Part shown: positions 52,167-62,586 of the stretch, piece after piece
Position numbering within the stretch: position 1 is the stretch's first letter
Layout: the number at the start of each line of letters is the position of its first letter
NCBI GenBank assembly: GCA_003833135.1
Contig: QZLH01000205.1
Location: 61,697-125,696, forward strand
Reading direction: 5' to 3'
Source of the DNA: Oehlia diaphana
Taxonomy: Eukaryota > Glomeromycota > Glomeromycetes > Glomerales > Glomeraceae
DNA length: 64,000 nucleotides
Made by a program: the position numbers and the translations under genes
Notes under the pieces: model-generated
The model's input: the letters and a program-made list of their open reading frames with translations, nothing else
What the model was told of the DNA's origin: nothing
Databases searched by the model: none

Positions 52167-52193
52167 CCCAATAATCCTAATCCAGTTGATTAA
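50634..52193 (+). CDS. HSF1: Heat-shock transcription factor (HSF family)
   Basis: Four exons (50634-50761, 50905-50969, 51055-51675, 51757-52193) give 416 residues in phase. The HSF DNA-binding domain is complete: [20 protein letters not shown] across exons 1-2, [12 protein letters not shown], then [20 protein letters not shown] and [19 protein letters not shown] in exon 3. A coiled coil follows for trimerisation (about residues 160-230, [20 protein letters not shown] and [15 protein letters not shown]). Then comes a basic patch, [13 protein letters not shown], a likely nuclear signal. The acidic C-terminus ([18 protein letters not shown]) is a likely activation domain. Exon 4 contains about six LPS repeats and ends in poly-Asn from an AAT run. 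It could equally be an Hsf2/Sfl1-type paralogue. Confidence 0.9.
51819..51875 (+). repeat. Coding 9-bp minisatellite (Leu-Pro-Ser)n in HSF
   Basis: The 9-bp unit CTACCATCC is repeated about six times with one CCG variant, encoding LPSLPSLPS. It stays in frame and is likely variable in copy number between strains. Confidence 0.9.
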
Positions 52194-52795
52194 AATCAGT
52201 TGCATTTTTTTTTTTAAAAAAAAAAAAATTAGAATTATTTGTGATGTAACTTCTTTATTTTACATTTGATTGTTTATTATTTTTTTTTTCATTATTATAG
52301 GTATTTCTGGCTTACTTTTGTTTTACAACTTTACATCATGGTATTATTTATTTGGGCTTAATTACTATGATGGGATTATGGAGTTTTTTTACACGGAGAA
52401 TTTAATAGTAGTTACGAATAAAACATATTTTATGTTCTTCTCGCATCTTTGTATTATATCAAATATTTATATCAAATACTTTTATATATATTTTTTCGTC
52501 ATCCTTTCAAAATATGTGATCATTCTTTTTTATTATAGAAAAATAAATAAAACCTTTGCCAAATATTTCTTAGACGGCATAAAACTGACATTATTATTTT
52601 TAACATTCTTGTGACGTATAATACGTATAATATGGGTAGTAGTTTAATTGGTGATATGATATCAACGTTAAAGATCTGATAAAATCTTTTTTTTTCGGTT
52701 TATCCAAATTCTTCCCTGTTTATATATTAAATACAAAAAAAAATAAGTGAAAGCTATTCTATATTACTGTAATTAATACTGGTATTTTACGAACA
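52194..52795. other. HSF 3' region and intergenic DNA
   Basis: This includes T/A runs and a 114-codon frame (52270-52614) that is Phe/Ile/Tyr-rich throughout. The frame's composition mirrors AT-rich non-coding DNA, and I do not call it. Confidence 0.45.
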
Positions 52796-53489
52796 ATGAA
52801 ACGATCAGATTTGAAGTTTTGTCCCACTTGGTATTATAACTCCATTTCAATTTTATAAAAAAAAAAAATTTCAATCTGATAATACTCATGTTTTATTAAT
52901 TTATAATTAGTCGTAACCTTTTAGACAAAATAGAAGATATTAGTGCTTCAAAATTTATTTTGAACTGCCGCACTTGTGAATATATAGAAGAAGCCGAGAA
53001 AAAAGATTATAAAGTGGAAACTCGTGATTTTACGCGTCAAATAAGGTAGAATTTTTTTTTTTGGGGGTAAAAATTTTAATATTTAAAAATTTCTCCTTTG
53101 ATTTGTTTAGACATCATCACGATAGTCAATTTCTTCCAAGACTCTTTCAAGATCCATCTTTAAAAAGATGCATTAGTAATTGTAAAACGTGTAATAAAAA
53201 AACGCGTACTATCGAGTGGCATTCACATCGTAACGACTCAATGAGTGTGTAAGTTGCGTGTTAAATACATGGAACGCGTTCTATTTAACGCACTAATAGA
53301 ATTAATGAAAATTTTAGGGAATATTGGTGTGAAGAATGCGAACAACAACAACCATCCCCTCATAAAGGTATAGCTATGTTATATGATACCGAGAAATCGG
53401 AAAATTCATACGCGCAACTTGAACAGGAAGGATATTGCACTGACGAAGAAAGAAATGAATTGGAAGTTGTCAGACAAGAGGATTTTTAA
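52796..53489 (+). CDS. Divergent Rpb9/TFIIS-like double zinc-ribbon protein
   Basis: Four exons (52796-52830, 52911-53045, 53111-53248, 53318-53489) join in phase to 159 residues. The first ribbon reads FCPTCRNLLD near the N-terminus and NCRTCEYIEEAE 20 residues on, the layout of the RNA polymerase subunit Rpb9. The second has CISNCKTC, then TIEWHSHRNDSMSVEYWCEEC, matching the C-terminal Rpb9/TFIIS ribbon order (C-x2-C ... C-x2-C) though with altered surroundings. The FCPTC codon is completed by splicing after exon 1. The last 45 residues are an acidic tail not present in typical Rpb9. It may be a divergent Rpb9, an Rpa12/Rpc11 relative or a paralogue. I would not transfer the name without a phylogeny. 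Confidence 0.75.
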
Positions 53490-54623
53490 TTTCTCAAGTT
53501 TGATCTTAATCATAATCGCAAAATGTTCGTTATAGCTTGCATTTCGATGATTAGAGAAAAATATAAATTATAAGATAATAATGTATTGATGTTATTAGTA
53601 TTACTAATATTGCACTAAATTCTTAAAAAAATTCTTATGAATTGATAAAAGAGCCATTAATTTCAAGCGAAGGTATAATCAACAATTTATCCAAATTAGA
53701 AGTAGCGAATCGATGCTGTGCACACGAAGTCACAGGTCTTGCATGTGCGGACCCCGCGCCCACACCCAATAAAGTCAAGCCGCACACCGCTGAGAACAGC
53801 CCAGAAAACTCGCCCAATGGCATCGTACAGTGATGTATTATTTTCGCAGATGGGTAAAGCGAAACTAATTCTTTCATTCTGAACAGTATATTTAAAAAAA
53901 AGTTTTTTTTTCTCGGCTCGTTCATATACACACAGACCCTGTTCTTTGATCTTTCTACAAGTATGTACCCTATGTGTATGCGTACTTAATAAGTAAATGA
54001 AAATTATTCTTTTTAGAAGACATTTTTTTTCTTTTTTTTCCTTGTGCGTTTATTTCTGGTATATGTACTATTCTTCTATTATTTTGTAAATAAAGATAAC
54101 GAGTTTAATAAAATTATTTTTTTCTTTTGTTAACCGACTAATGGTGTAAATTCTTCGTAGACTGTGTCCTACGTAAAATTTCGTCTGTAGTCGTCTCTTT
54201 TTATGATAATATTTTTTGTAATTACTAAATAATTCGGTTTAATACACTTTTTGTCGCGCTTTAATATTTCCCTTTATCTTGTAAATCATTCCCTTCATAC
54301 CTTATTGTTTCGTTAGTTTTGTAAAATATTCGCGAAAACTTGTAACCTTAACTAGGTTCTCAAAATTACAATTGGTAATCGATAATAATTGCATTTGGAG
54401 GGTTATAGCCTTTTTGGTAACGCGTTAATATTATTCTTTCTATTATTATATAGTTTAAAAAATTATTTTTTTTTTCTTTTTTCGTTTGGTGGTTTATTGG
54501 TTTTCAATAATTTTCTTCTACAAAAATACCGATCCTTTTTATATACATATATATACTATATATAAAAGAGGACAAGAAATTTTTTTTTATTATTAAAAAA
54601 AAATTTTTTTCTTCTTGTAAATA
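53490..54623. other. Intergenic region upstream of the RRM gene
   Basis: Apart from the possible small ORF at 53635-53931, no gene is visible. It probably contains the promoter and 5' UTR of the RRM gene. Confidence 0.4.
53635..53931 (-). CDS. Possible small hypothetical protein
   Basis: An open frame of 98 codons, or 80 if started at MKELVSLYPS. The region has clearly higher GC than its surroundings, with one hydrophobic segment (GLFSAVCGLTLLGVGAG) followed by a basic/polar tail. The complementary strand is also open here, so coding is not established. No family is recognised. It could be a small membrane or secreted peptide, or a non-coding transcript. Confidence 0.25.
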   Translation of the reverse strand: MYMNEPRKKNFFLNILFRMKELVSLYPSAKIIHHCTMPLGEFSGLFSAVCGLTLLGVGAGSAHARPVTSCAQHRFATSNLDKLLIIPSLEINGSFINS

Positions 54624-57600
54624 ATGACAATCAAAGGCAGACAACTTTTTGTTGGCAATGTGAGTATATTAATTATCAATTATTGTTTGAATTGAATTTA
54701 ATCAACATCGAACTAAATTACGAACTCATAATACATCTCTTTCATTAATTACCATTATAATTATATTTTTTTAATGATCTTTTTGGCAATATCTCAAATA
54801 TATTTTTTATATTTTGCGGATGAAGCTTCCATATGTAGGTTAGTGAAACAAAAAAAAAAACGCGAACAATGCATTTATGAGACTTGATGAAATTATTTTG
54901 ATTGGTTATCGTAATTTAAAATCAAGACTAATAAATTACGTTTATTTTACAAATTAACTGAAATAGTTAGTTGGCAAGAATTAAAGGTTAATAATAATCA
55001 CTTTTTATTTAATTTTATAATAATTCCTTTGTTTCTTATTTTATTTTATTTGTTTATTTATTTTGTAACAAATAATAATTAATTATGAATTAATTTTTTT
55101 AGGATTTATTTAGAAAAGCCGGTAGTGTACAACGTGCAAATATTATATTAAGTCGTGAAGGTCATTCGAAAGGACATGGTATCGTGCTCTATGCGACAGT
55201 TGCAGACGCGCAAAAAGCAATATGTAAGATAATCTAATAAATAATTTTTTAAATAAAATTACTTTATATTATTTAATGTAATAGTTTATAAATTGGATCA
55301 CAATTAGAATTACGCTCGGAATTTTTAAAGAGATTTCTTAAATATTAATATTTGACCTTATGATTTTATTATGATATAAACAGCGGAATTTGATGGATAT
55401 GAATGGCATGGTAGAAAGTTAGAAGTTAGAGAAGTAAGTGGATTGTATATCTGAAAAAATTATTAGTATTTGGTCTAAATTAACTTATAAAATTATTATT
55501 TCATAGGACCGTAGTGCAATGGATTATCCTCCACCTCCACCACGTACAGAGGGTGCTAATAATATTAATCAAAACGAGGTATTTTAATTAATATTTCAAT
55601 TTTTTATATTAAAAAAAAGGATAAATTTTATTTATAATTTTACGAAATTAAATTTATAGGAAAGTGATAAAGTTACTTCAAACAATGTCTCGTCAGCATC
55701 GGCAAATTCAAATGATGTAAATGGCACATCATCAAATCAAACTCTACCGACACCGGTTGATTATTCCATCACAAAAAATAATGAAATACTTAATGTGAGC
55801 GGCACAAATATTAATGGGACCACGAATGGCGTAACAACATACAACGAAGAATTTACCAATAATTATTCCAATCATAACTCTCATAACTCTCATAACTCTC
55901 ATAACTCTTCGACTCTACAAAGACAATTATTCGTTGGGAATGTAAGTAAAAGTATATGAATATACTCGAATTATCTATTATAAATTTGGATTAAGTATTT
56001 TTCATCGTAGTTACCTTTTCGTGTACGATGGCAAGATTTGAAAGATCTGTTCAGAGAAGCGGGGACTGTCATACGTGCAGATGTTGCAATGGGATATGAT
56101 AATCGATCTAAAGGCCACGGAACAGTGTTATTTGCCACCCTCGAAGAAGCAAAAAATGCGATCGGTATAAACTTTTATGATTGTTTGATTATTTATGTTG
56201 TATTTTTATGACAGTATTAATATTATACAATTATATTCTTTAATCTATTTAGCTATGTTTAATCAAAAGAATTGGCAAGGTCGAATTTTAGAAGTGCGAG
56301 AAGATCGAGGTTTCGTTGATCCAAATTCCCATAACAACATTAACGGTAATGGCCATCATCATCATCATCATCATCATCACCATCATCCACAAGACCATTC
56401 ACGTCGGGTGATTGATCCTACGCACCATAGTCACACCCAAAATCCTTATGGACCAGGTGGCCCTGTGATGGGGATGGGTGGTATTTTTTATGGAGTAAGT
56501 GATTAAGTATTATATACACACATATGTAAAGTATACCAACTTTATTAACATGTACTTCTACTATTATATTATTACAGCCTAGAGTTCAAGCACCTCAGCC
56601 AAATTATGCTGGGAGATTACTTTTCGTTGGGAATGTGGGTTTGGAATCTTTGATTTCCGTATAGTATTATATGTGACCTTATATTAATATTTAAATAAAT
56701 TTATATTTATAGCTGCCATTTAATTGTCAATGGCAAGACCTAAAAGATCTTTTCCGTAACGCTGGCAATATTATTCGAGCTGATGTTTCAACAAATTTCG
56801 ATGGACGAAGTAGAGGTTTTGGTACGGTGCTGTTTGCAACACCTGAGGATGCCAGAAATGCTGTCGGTAAGAAAGAAAATAACGCGTCGTTTTTAATTGT
56901 TTTATTTATTGATAGTTAAGTTTTTCTTAAAATGAAATGAATTAATTTATTAGGGATGTATGACGGTTATGAATTTCAAGGAAGAACTTTACGTGTTCAT
57001 TTTGATAGATTTTCATTACCTTTACCGCCGCATCATCATAATCCACCACCGCATCCAGCACATTTACCACCTCCTGTACATCCGCATCATAGACCTCCTC
57101 CACTTATATCTCATCACAATTTCCATTTAGGTCCACCACCAATTCCTCATCATTTTATGCCTCCAGCACATATGGGGCCCTTTTCTCCACCTCTAACAAC
57201 TCCTTCATTGACTAGTCCTCCGTTTCCTGTTTCATACAATCCTTTGGCTCATTTAAATAATCATCCGAATGCAAATACTAATGCTTCTTCACCATTTCAA
57301 CCTATTCAACCTATTCCAATTGTTTCTTCAGCTGCTTCTATACATGGGATCGGAACTAATTCACAACAAACTTCTACTCAGTCATCACAAATCATCCATG
57401 ATCTACCAATTTCGACGCCAACAACACAATTTTCAGGATTTGGTCCAATCGGAAAAACAAACCATTCACCTCAATCAACTGTCACATCATCAATTTCAAA
57501 TTTAGGCGCAGTAGGCGCTTTCCCATCAAATACAACAAATGGGATTGCAAATCATAATGGAATAAATGGAACAACAGATGGCAATAATAATAGTTATGGT

Positions 57601-58278
57601 TCTGGAAACGATAATGCAATTCATGGTTTAACTTCGACTTTTGCAAGTTTGCATCTTAGTCATCTTGGTCAAGCCCCCCAATTATTTTTTCATCCTCATC
57701 CCCACCATCGCCATCCGGTGATCCCAACGGCTTATCACCCTCATCATCATCATCAGGTAGCTGCAGCAGCTGCAGCTCATCATCATCAACAGCATCATCA
57801 CCATCAACATTCTCATGGCCAACATCCACATCATCATCACCATCCCGGTGCTATCGGGAGTGGACTTTTTGGAATAAATACTCATATTCATAGTCAAGTA
57901 AATGGAACTTCCGATTCTTCAGTTTCCGTTACAACAACATCTGGATTAGGTAGCGTTGTTAATCCAACATCGTCCTCTTCTCATATAGCCAAAGAAACTG
58001 ATAACGGTGGTAAAAATGATATTATAGGTTCAAGTTCTACCACGACAGAAGTAACTAACAACTCGGCTAATAACAGTAATAATTCAACCAACTCTTCTGT
58101 TCCAGGTTTATGGGATAATAGTACGTCAACAATGTTATCTACTGCAGCAGCAGTATCAAATGGATCAAATGGGACTGTTAACTCAGGTAGTGTAATTAGC
58201 ATAGGGATGACTTCATCATTGACTGGAATGGGCGGACTTGATAACCCATCTGTGGGTGTATCCCCTCTGTATTTGTAA
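54624..58278 (+). CDS. Three-RRM RNA-binding protein, Gbp2/Hrb1-like
   Basis: Twelve exons join in phase to 841 residues: 54624-54659, 54826-54838, 54967-54986, 55103-55223, 55384-55433, 55507-55578, 55660-55941, 56011-56164, 56253-56494, 56578-56634, 56713-56866, 56954-58278. Each RRM has RNP2 (RQLFVGN or RLLFVGN, then LP) and an RNP1-like block (SKGHGIVLYA, SKGHGTVLFA, SRGFGTVLFA), with a WQ(D/E)LKDLFR helix between. That is the style of the yeast mRNA-export adaptors Gbp2/Hrb1. Linkers carry an HNSHNS repeat and a His run of 11. The 400-residue C-terminus is low-complexity, rich in His, Pro, Asn, Ser and Gln. Exons 2 and 3 are only 13 and 20 nt. Likely nuclear or shuttling mRNA-binding protein; exact orthology is open. 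Confidence 0.88.
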
Positions 58279-58904
58279 ATTTGTAAAAAAAATTGTGGTT
58301 TGGATATTAGATCGTTGGATGATTTTAAAATTTTTAAGAATATGGAGAATTTGGATGAAATTTAGAGATTAAAAATGGTAATAATTGGTTAAATAATGGT
58401 TAAATATGTCTGCTGCAATTTGACATCCTTGCTTTTTGTTTTTTCTTTTTGTTTTTTCTTTTTTTTTTTAAGCAATTTGGTGGTTTTTTATAGAATATAT
58501 ATATATATTTGGGAACATTTTTTTCTTTACACTGTTTTTTTTCAAAATTATAAAATTTTTTTACTAACATTTTCAAATGCAGTTATTGCTTTCAAAAAAT
58601 GAACTTTATTAGCAAAAAAAATTTCTACATATTACAAAAAAGATTTTATACAGTAAAAAAACCGATTACAAAAATTAGATTAGATTGTATGAATTTATAA
58701 CAAAAAATTTTTTATTAATATATATTTAAAAATGTTTAATTCATTGTCATAGTTATTAGTTATTACTTGTTAATTGCTTATTTAAAATTGTATTACATAC
58801 TATATATGTATTATATAATGTAAAGTTGTTGACGTGAAAAAAAAAATTTGGATAAGTAGCTTAATTTTATCAAATAAATATATTTTGAAGTGAAACCAAT
58901 AATT
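58279..58904. other. RRM gene 3' region
   Basis: AT-rich 3' flank up to the tRNA. No gene recognised. Confidence 0.5.
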
Positions 58905-58977
58905 GCCTTCTTGGCTCAGTTGGCAGAGCGTCTGCCTAGTAAGCAGAAGGTCGTCAGTTCGATTCTGGCAGAAGGCA
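58905..58977 (+). tRNA. tRNA-Thr (anticodon AGU)
   Basis: This 73-nt sequence folds as a complete cloverleaf. The acceptor is GCCTTCT/AGAAGGC with discriminator A. The D arm is GCTC..GAGC, and the anticodon stem is TCTGC/GCAGA around loop CTAGTAA (anticodon AGT). The T arm is GTCAG/CTGGC with TTCGATT loop. A box (TGGCTCAGTTGG) and B box (GTTCGATTC) are intact, there is no intron, and T-rich stretches downstream can terminate RNA polymerase III. Confidence 0.95.
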
Positions 58978-59145
58978 TTTATACGTTATTTATTTTGTGT
59001 TTTTCCTTTTTTTTTGCATTCCTAATTAGTTATTTCCTTTTTTTGCTAACGTTTTTTGATGGCGTATGTTTACGCCATGAAATTTTTAATTCTAATCAGT
59101 ATTTAAACTGATCATCTTTCTTTTATTCCAACAAAAAAAAACGCA

Positions 59146-60215
59146 ATGAAAGGTGTTAACTACCAAAGATTAAATAATAATAAAACACGCTTTTGTGATT
59201 TACGAAGTGTTAAACTTACATTATTAATATTAATCCTTCCATTAACATTTTGCGTTTTATTTTTAGGAAATAATTTTTCTATTAATACACATAATTTTAA
59301 ACCATTAAATTACACTTTAATTAATAAACTTGAAGCTCCCCTCTCCCAAAAAAATTTGATTTTTATTGGGGATGTTCACGGATCGTATGATGAACTATTA
59401 AATTTAATAAATAAAATTAATTATGATCCTTTAAAAGATCATTTAATTTTTGTAGGTGATATAGTAGCAAAAGGACCAAAATCCATTGAAGTTGTTCAAT
59501 TAATCCGTTCATTGGGTGCTAGTTGTGTACGTGGAAATCATGATGATAAAGTTTTACAGATAAAAAACATTTTAGATTTTTTAGATTCCCAAAAAATCCC
59601 ATTAGATGAATTTATTGAGGAACATGATATATCTAAAGATATCGTAAAATCTGAACACGGATTATTAGCAAAGTTGGTCATTCGATAAATTAACTTCTTA
59701 TGTATTATACTCTATTTTAATTAATTTTTTTTCTTATAGAGAACTTGACGTGGAGCTTTACAATTATCTTCTTTCTTGCCCCATTATTTTGGATATTCCG
59801 GAATATGATTTATATGTAGTACATGCTGGTTTATTACCGGATGTACCATTATTTGAACAAGATCCTTCTGACATAATGAGCATGGTACCATTTACGTTAT
59901 TGTTACTATCTATTAAAAAAAGTATACACACTTTTAATATGGATTTCCTTTTTTTAGCGTAATATTAAGAATGGTAAACCCACAAGTAAAAAAGATGTAG
60001 GTCATGCTTGGAGTAAACATTGGAACGCAGCACAGGAGGAATCTTCTTCACCTAAAACGATAATTTATGGTCATGATGCCTCGAGGAGATTGAAAATAAA
60101 ACCTTATAGTTTCGGACTTGATTCTGGATGCGTACACGGTGGAGAATTAAGTGCATTAATATGGAATGATAATAGAGAAATCATAAGTGTTAAATGTAAC
60201 AAATATGTCGATTAA
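59146..60215 (+). CDS. PPN2: Ppn2-like endopolyphosphatase (PPP-family metallophosphatase)
   Basis: Three exons (59146-59672, 59740-59884, 59958-60215) give 309 residues in phase. A single hydrophobic segment near residues 24-42 (LTLLILILPLTFCVLFLG) makes a type II anchor. Downstream lies a PPP-type metallophosphatase: GDVHGSYDEL (M1), GDIVAKGPKS (M2), RGNHDD (M3), VVHAGL (M4) and YGHDA..GLDSGCVHGG (M5). The GDIVAKGP variant and the N-terminal anchor match yeast Ppn2, the vacuolar polyphosphate-cutting enzyme, rather than Ser/Thr phosphatases. A role in vacuolar polyphosphate turnover would fit a mycorrhizal fungus, which moves phosphate as polyphosphate (inference). All metal ligands visible in the motifs are kept. 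Confidence 0.85.
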
Positions 60216-60961
60216 AGATTTTGCCTATTTATTCATTTAAGAAAAAAATATCGTCATATTCGTCATATCACAATTTAAATGATCTAGCAAATACTTTCTT
60301 TTTTACTTATTTAATAGAAGTTCACAGAAATCAACACTATTCTTTATTTATTATCTATACAGTTACTTTAAATACAGGATGTTCTGCTAAAATTCTTTAA
60401 TAAAAGTAAATTTGAGATAAAAATCTTAATTCAAATAACTATAAATAATTAATTTATACTTTCCGTAAATGTACTTTTTAATAATACAGAAAATCTAAAC
60501 TCATCCATCCCATCAGTAAAAATTTTCAAAAAAATCCAGTCTAAATTTATTATAAGTAAATTATGATTGTATTATAATATATCCCATGCTTAAGCTCTGG
60601 TTTACGATAGTATAATAAACTATAAAATATTTGCCAAAACTTTTGTTTTGGTAAATATATTTGGAAAGGTTTGCAAAATTATTTCAGAATGCAAATCTAC
60701 CAAAACTGTTAACTCTGAAATTTACTTGAGTAATCTCAAAAATAGCAAATCTATTGGTTTTTCTGCTTTCAAATTACTGAAAACTGACATGAAATCATAG
60801 CAATAGGCAGATATAATAGTTATACAACATTTTATTGTTTTTCAAAAACTTAATAATAATTATAACTAATAGTATCCAGATACAAATTCCATTTTTAGAA
60901 TTTATTTTTCAAGATAAAAATTAATCAAAGCATTTAAATGCATTATTTTTAATGTTATAAA
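60216..60961. other. Convergent 3' intergenic region (PPN2 / RPS3)
   Basis: No gene is supported. A short hairpin, ATTTGCCAAAAC with GTTTTGGTAAAT, lies near 60630. It is too weak to call a terminator. Confidence 0.4.
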
Positions 60962-62347
60962 TTAATCAAAGGCACTAGCTGTGAAATTTTCACCATATTC
61001 TGTAGCAGGAGGAGTTGAGGGAGCAACAGGAGTCTCCGTTATATGTTTTTGAAAGTCCTCGGAGATTGGCTGTGTAATTTGTTGTTCCTCCTTGGCATCC
61101 TATTTTAAACGGGATTAAATATTTAGAAAGTAATAGAAAAACCAACTAAACATAAATTAATAAATAAATTTTCATACCGAGATGTGGACCATATCGGGTA
61201 GAGGGTTCTTTGGACCAGCTCTGCCACTTGGATCTTGGTCCTAAAATAGAAACTTTCAGCGTTACTTTATCGATAAAATTTGTAATAAAATTTGCAGATC
61301 ACGTACCTTCATGATCTTGACCTTAATACCCAGAACACCTTGCCTTAACATAACGTGTCGGATAGCAGTGTCCACATAATCACGGATTGGCTGACCGGAA
61401 TGGATCATGAACCCATCAACAAATTTCATAGATTTAGCACGGGCCGCACGTAATTTTCCAGATACAACCACTTCACACCCTTTTGCGCCTGATTCCATAA
61501 TAAAACGTAAAACGCCATAACAAGCTCTATATATAGAGAATATAATTCAGAAAAGTTTTTAATTTTCTAAATATATTTTTAATATATTTACCTTCTTACA
61601 GCAAGACCCGCCAATAATTTGTACCGAAGAGACTCACATTGAGCAATAGCACAAAGTCCACGGTTTTGTACTTTCTCAGCGTATAATTCAACAGTATTTT
61701 CAGGAAATTTAAATCTTTTTTGAATAAGGGCAGTTAATTCACGAATTCTACGTCCTTTTTCACCAAGGACTTCTTGGGTGTGGGTAGCACGGATTATAAT
61801 TTCCGTACGAGCTGGTGTTACACGGACTTCCACACCAGAATAACCTTCTTCGGCCAACTCACGTGTAAAAAATTCGTTGAGTTCGGCAAAGAAAACACCA
61901 TCAGCAACGAACTATTTGATTTTAGATTTACGCGAAAAATTATAAATTAAGCAAATATTAATTGATTGAATTGTGCTTTGTTACGCTGGACAATGTTTTG
62001 AATAATAAATTAATGAAAAAAAAAATTTTTTTTTTTTGATTTTTCCCAACTTGAACATTAGGAAATAATAAATATATAATTATATATATATATATATATT
62101 ATAGGGCATCTCAATTCATCTGGATCAGGTAATCTTTTTAATCCGTACATTATACCTTGGGTAAATAAGGTATTCAAACAAGAGGTGCCAGATATAAATA
62201 TCATCATACCAAAATATAAAGTGAGATACTCTATAAAGCAATATCTTTAAAATATCTGCAATAAAATCTTATTGATATTTATCCTAAATTCATAATAGAA
62301 TATCAAAAAAATTACTTCACTTTTCTTTTCTTTGAAATTTGAGCCAT
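60962..62347 (-). CDS. RPS3: Cytosolic 40S ribosomal protein uS3
   Basis: Five exons (complement of 62321-62347, 61592-61911, 61307-61526, 61178-61240, 60962-61099) give 255 residues in phase. Exon 1 codes only MAQISKKRK. Exon 2 starts [19 protein letters not shown] and contains the KH domain ([20 protein letters not shown]). Exon 3 carries the C-terminal S3 domain ([20 protein letters not shown] and [20 protein letters not shown]). The last exons form the variable tail ending FTASAFD. uS3 forms part of the mRNA entry channel. Intron 1 is unusually long for this window (409 bp) and hosts a C/D snoRNA. It diverges from BOS1 over 239 bp. Confidence 0.96.
62073..62100. repeat. (TA)n tract in RPS3 intron 1
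   Basis: A run of mostly TA dinucleotides lies between the snoRNA and exon 2. Confidence 0.8.
62118..62214 (-). ncRNA. snR48: C/D-box snoRNA, snR48/U60-like, in RPS3 intron 1
   Basis: On the minus strand, C box ATGATGA (62201-62207) and D box CTGA (62125-62128) are bracketed by a short terminal stem (TTTGG on the 5' side, CCAGA on the 3' side). Between them, TCTGGCACCTCT (62181-62192) is an exact 12-nt antisense to AGAGGTGCCAGA, a conserved 25S/28S rRNA site that I recall as the snR48 (yeast Gm2791/Gm2793) and U60 target. A TTGA at 62174-62177 serves as D' box, and counting five bases from it selects the first G of AGAGG, equivalent to Gm2791. A 7-bp hairpin (ATACCTT/AAGGTAT) follows. The rRNA match is from memory, not a search. 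Confidence 0.72.
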
Positions 62348-62586
62348 TGTCCGTTATGGAATGCCTGAGCGATATACTGGTAGATATCTAGAGAGGCAAG
62401 ATGCAAGAGGAGGAAAAAAAATTTTATCGTGAAGGATCAAAGATCATATGGTGAACGTTCCGCGGATAATCACTGATGACCTGAAAAATTTCCGAACAAA
62501 TAGCAGCGTAAACGGTGGCAGATTTCACGACCGCTCTTCCCAATATATAAACCGTCTAATTTAGAACACGAATCAATCCATAAATC
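62348..62586. promoter_or_regulatory. Divergent promoter RPS3 / BOS1
   Basis: 239 bp separate the two start codons. The region is less AT-rich than the rest, with CGTGAAGGATCA and ACGACCGCTCTTCCC. No named motif is assigned with confidence. Confidence 0.5.

Noticed and set aside
52270..52614. 114-codon hydrophobic frame
   Set aside because: Uniformly Phe/Ile/Tyr-rich without segment structure, typical of translated T-rich DNA.
57682..58202. Minus-strand frames rich in Met or Leu/Val inside the RRM gene
   Set aside because: They are antisense shadows of the His-rich and Asn/Ser-rich low-complexity coding region.
58890..59111. 73-codon plus-strand frame
   Set aside because: It is a translation of the tRNA-Thr gene and its flank.
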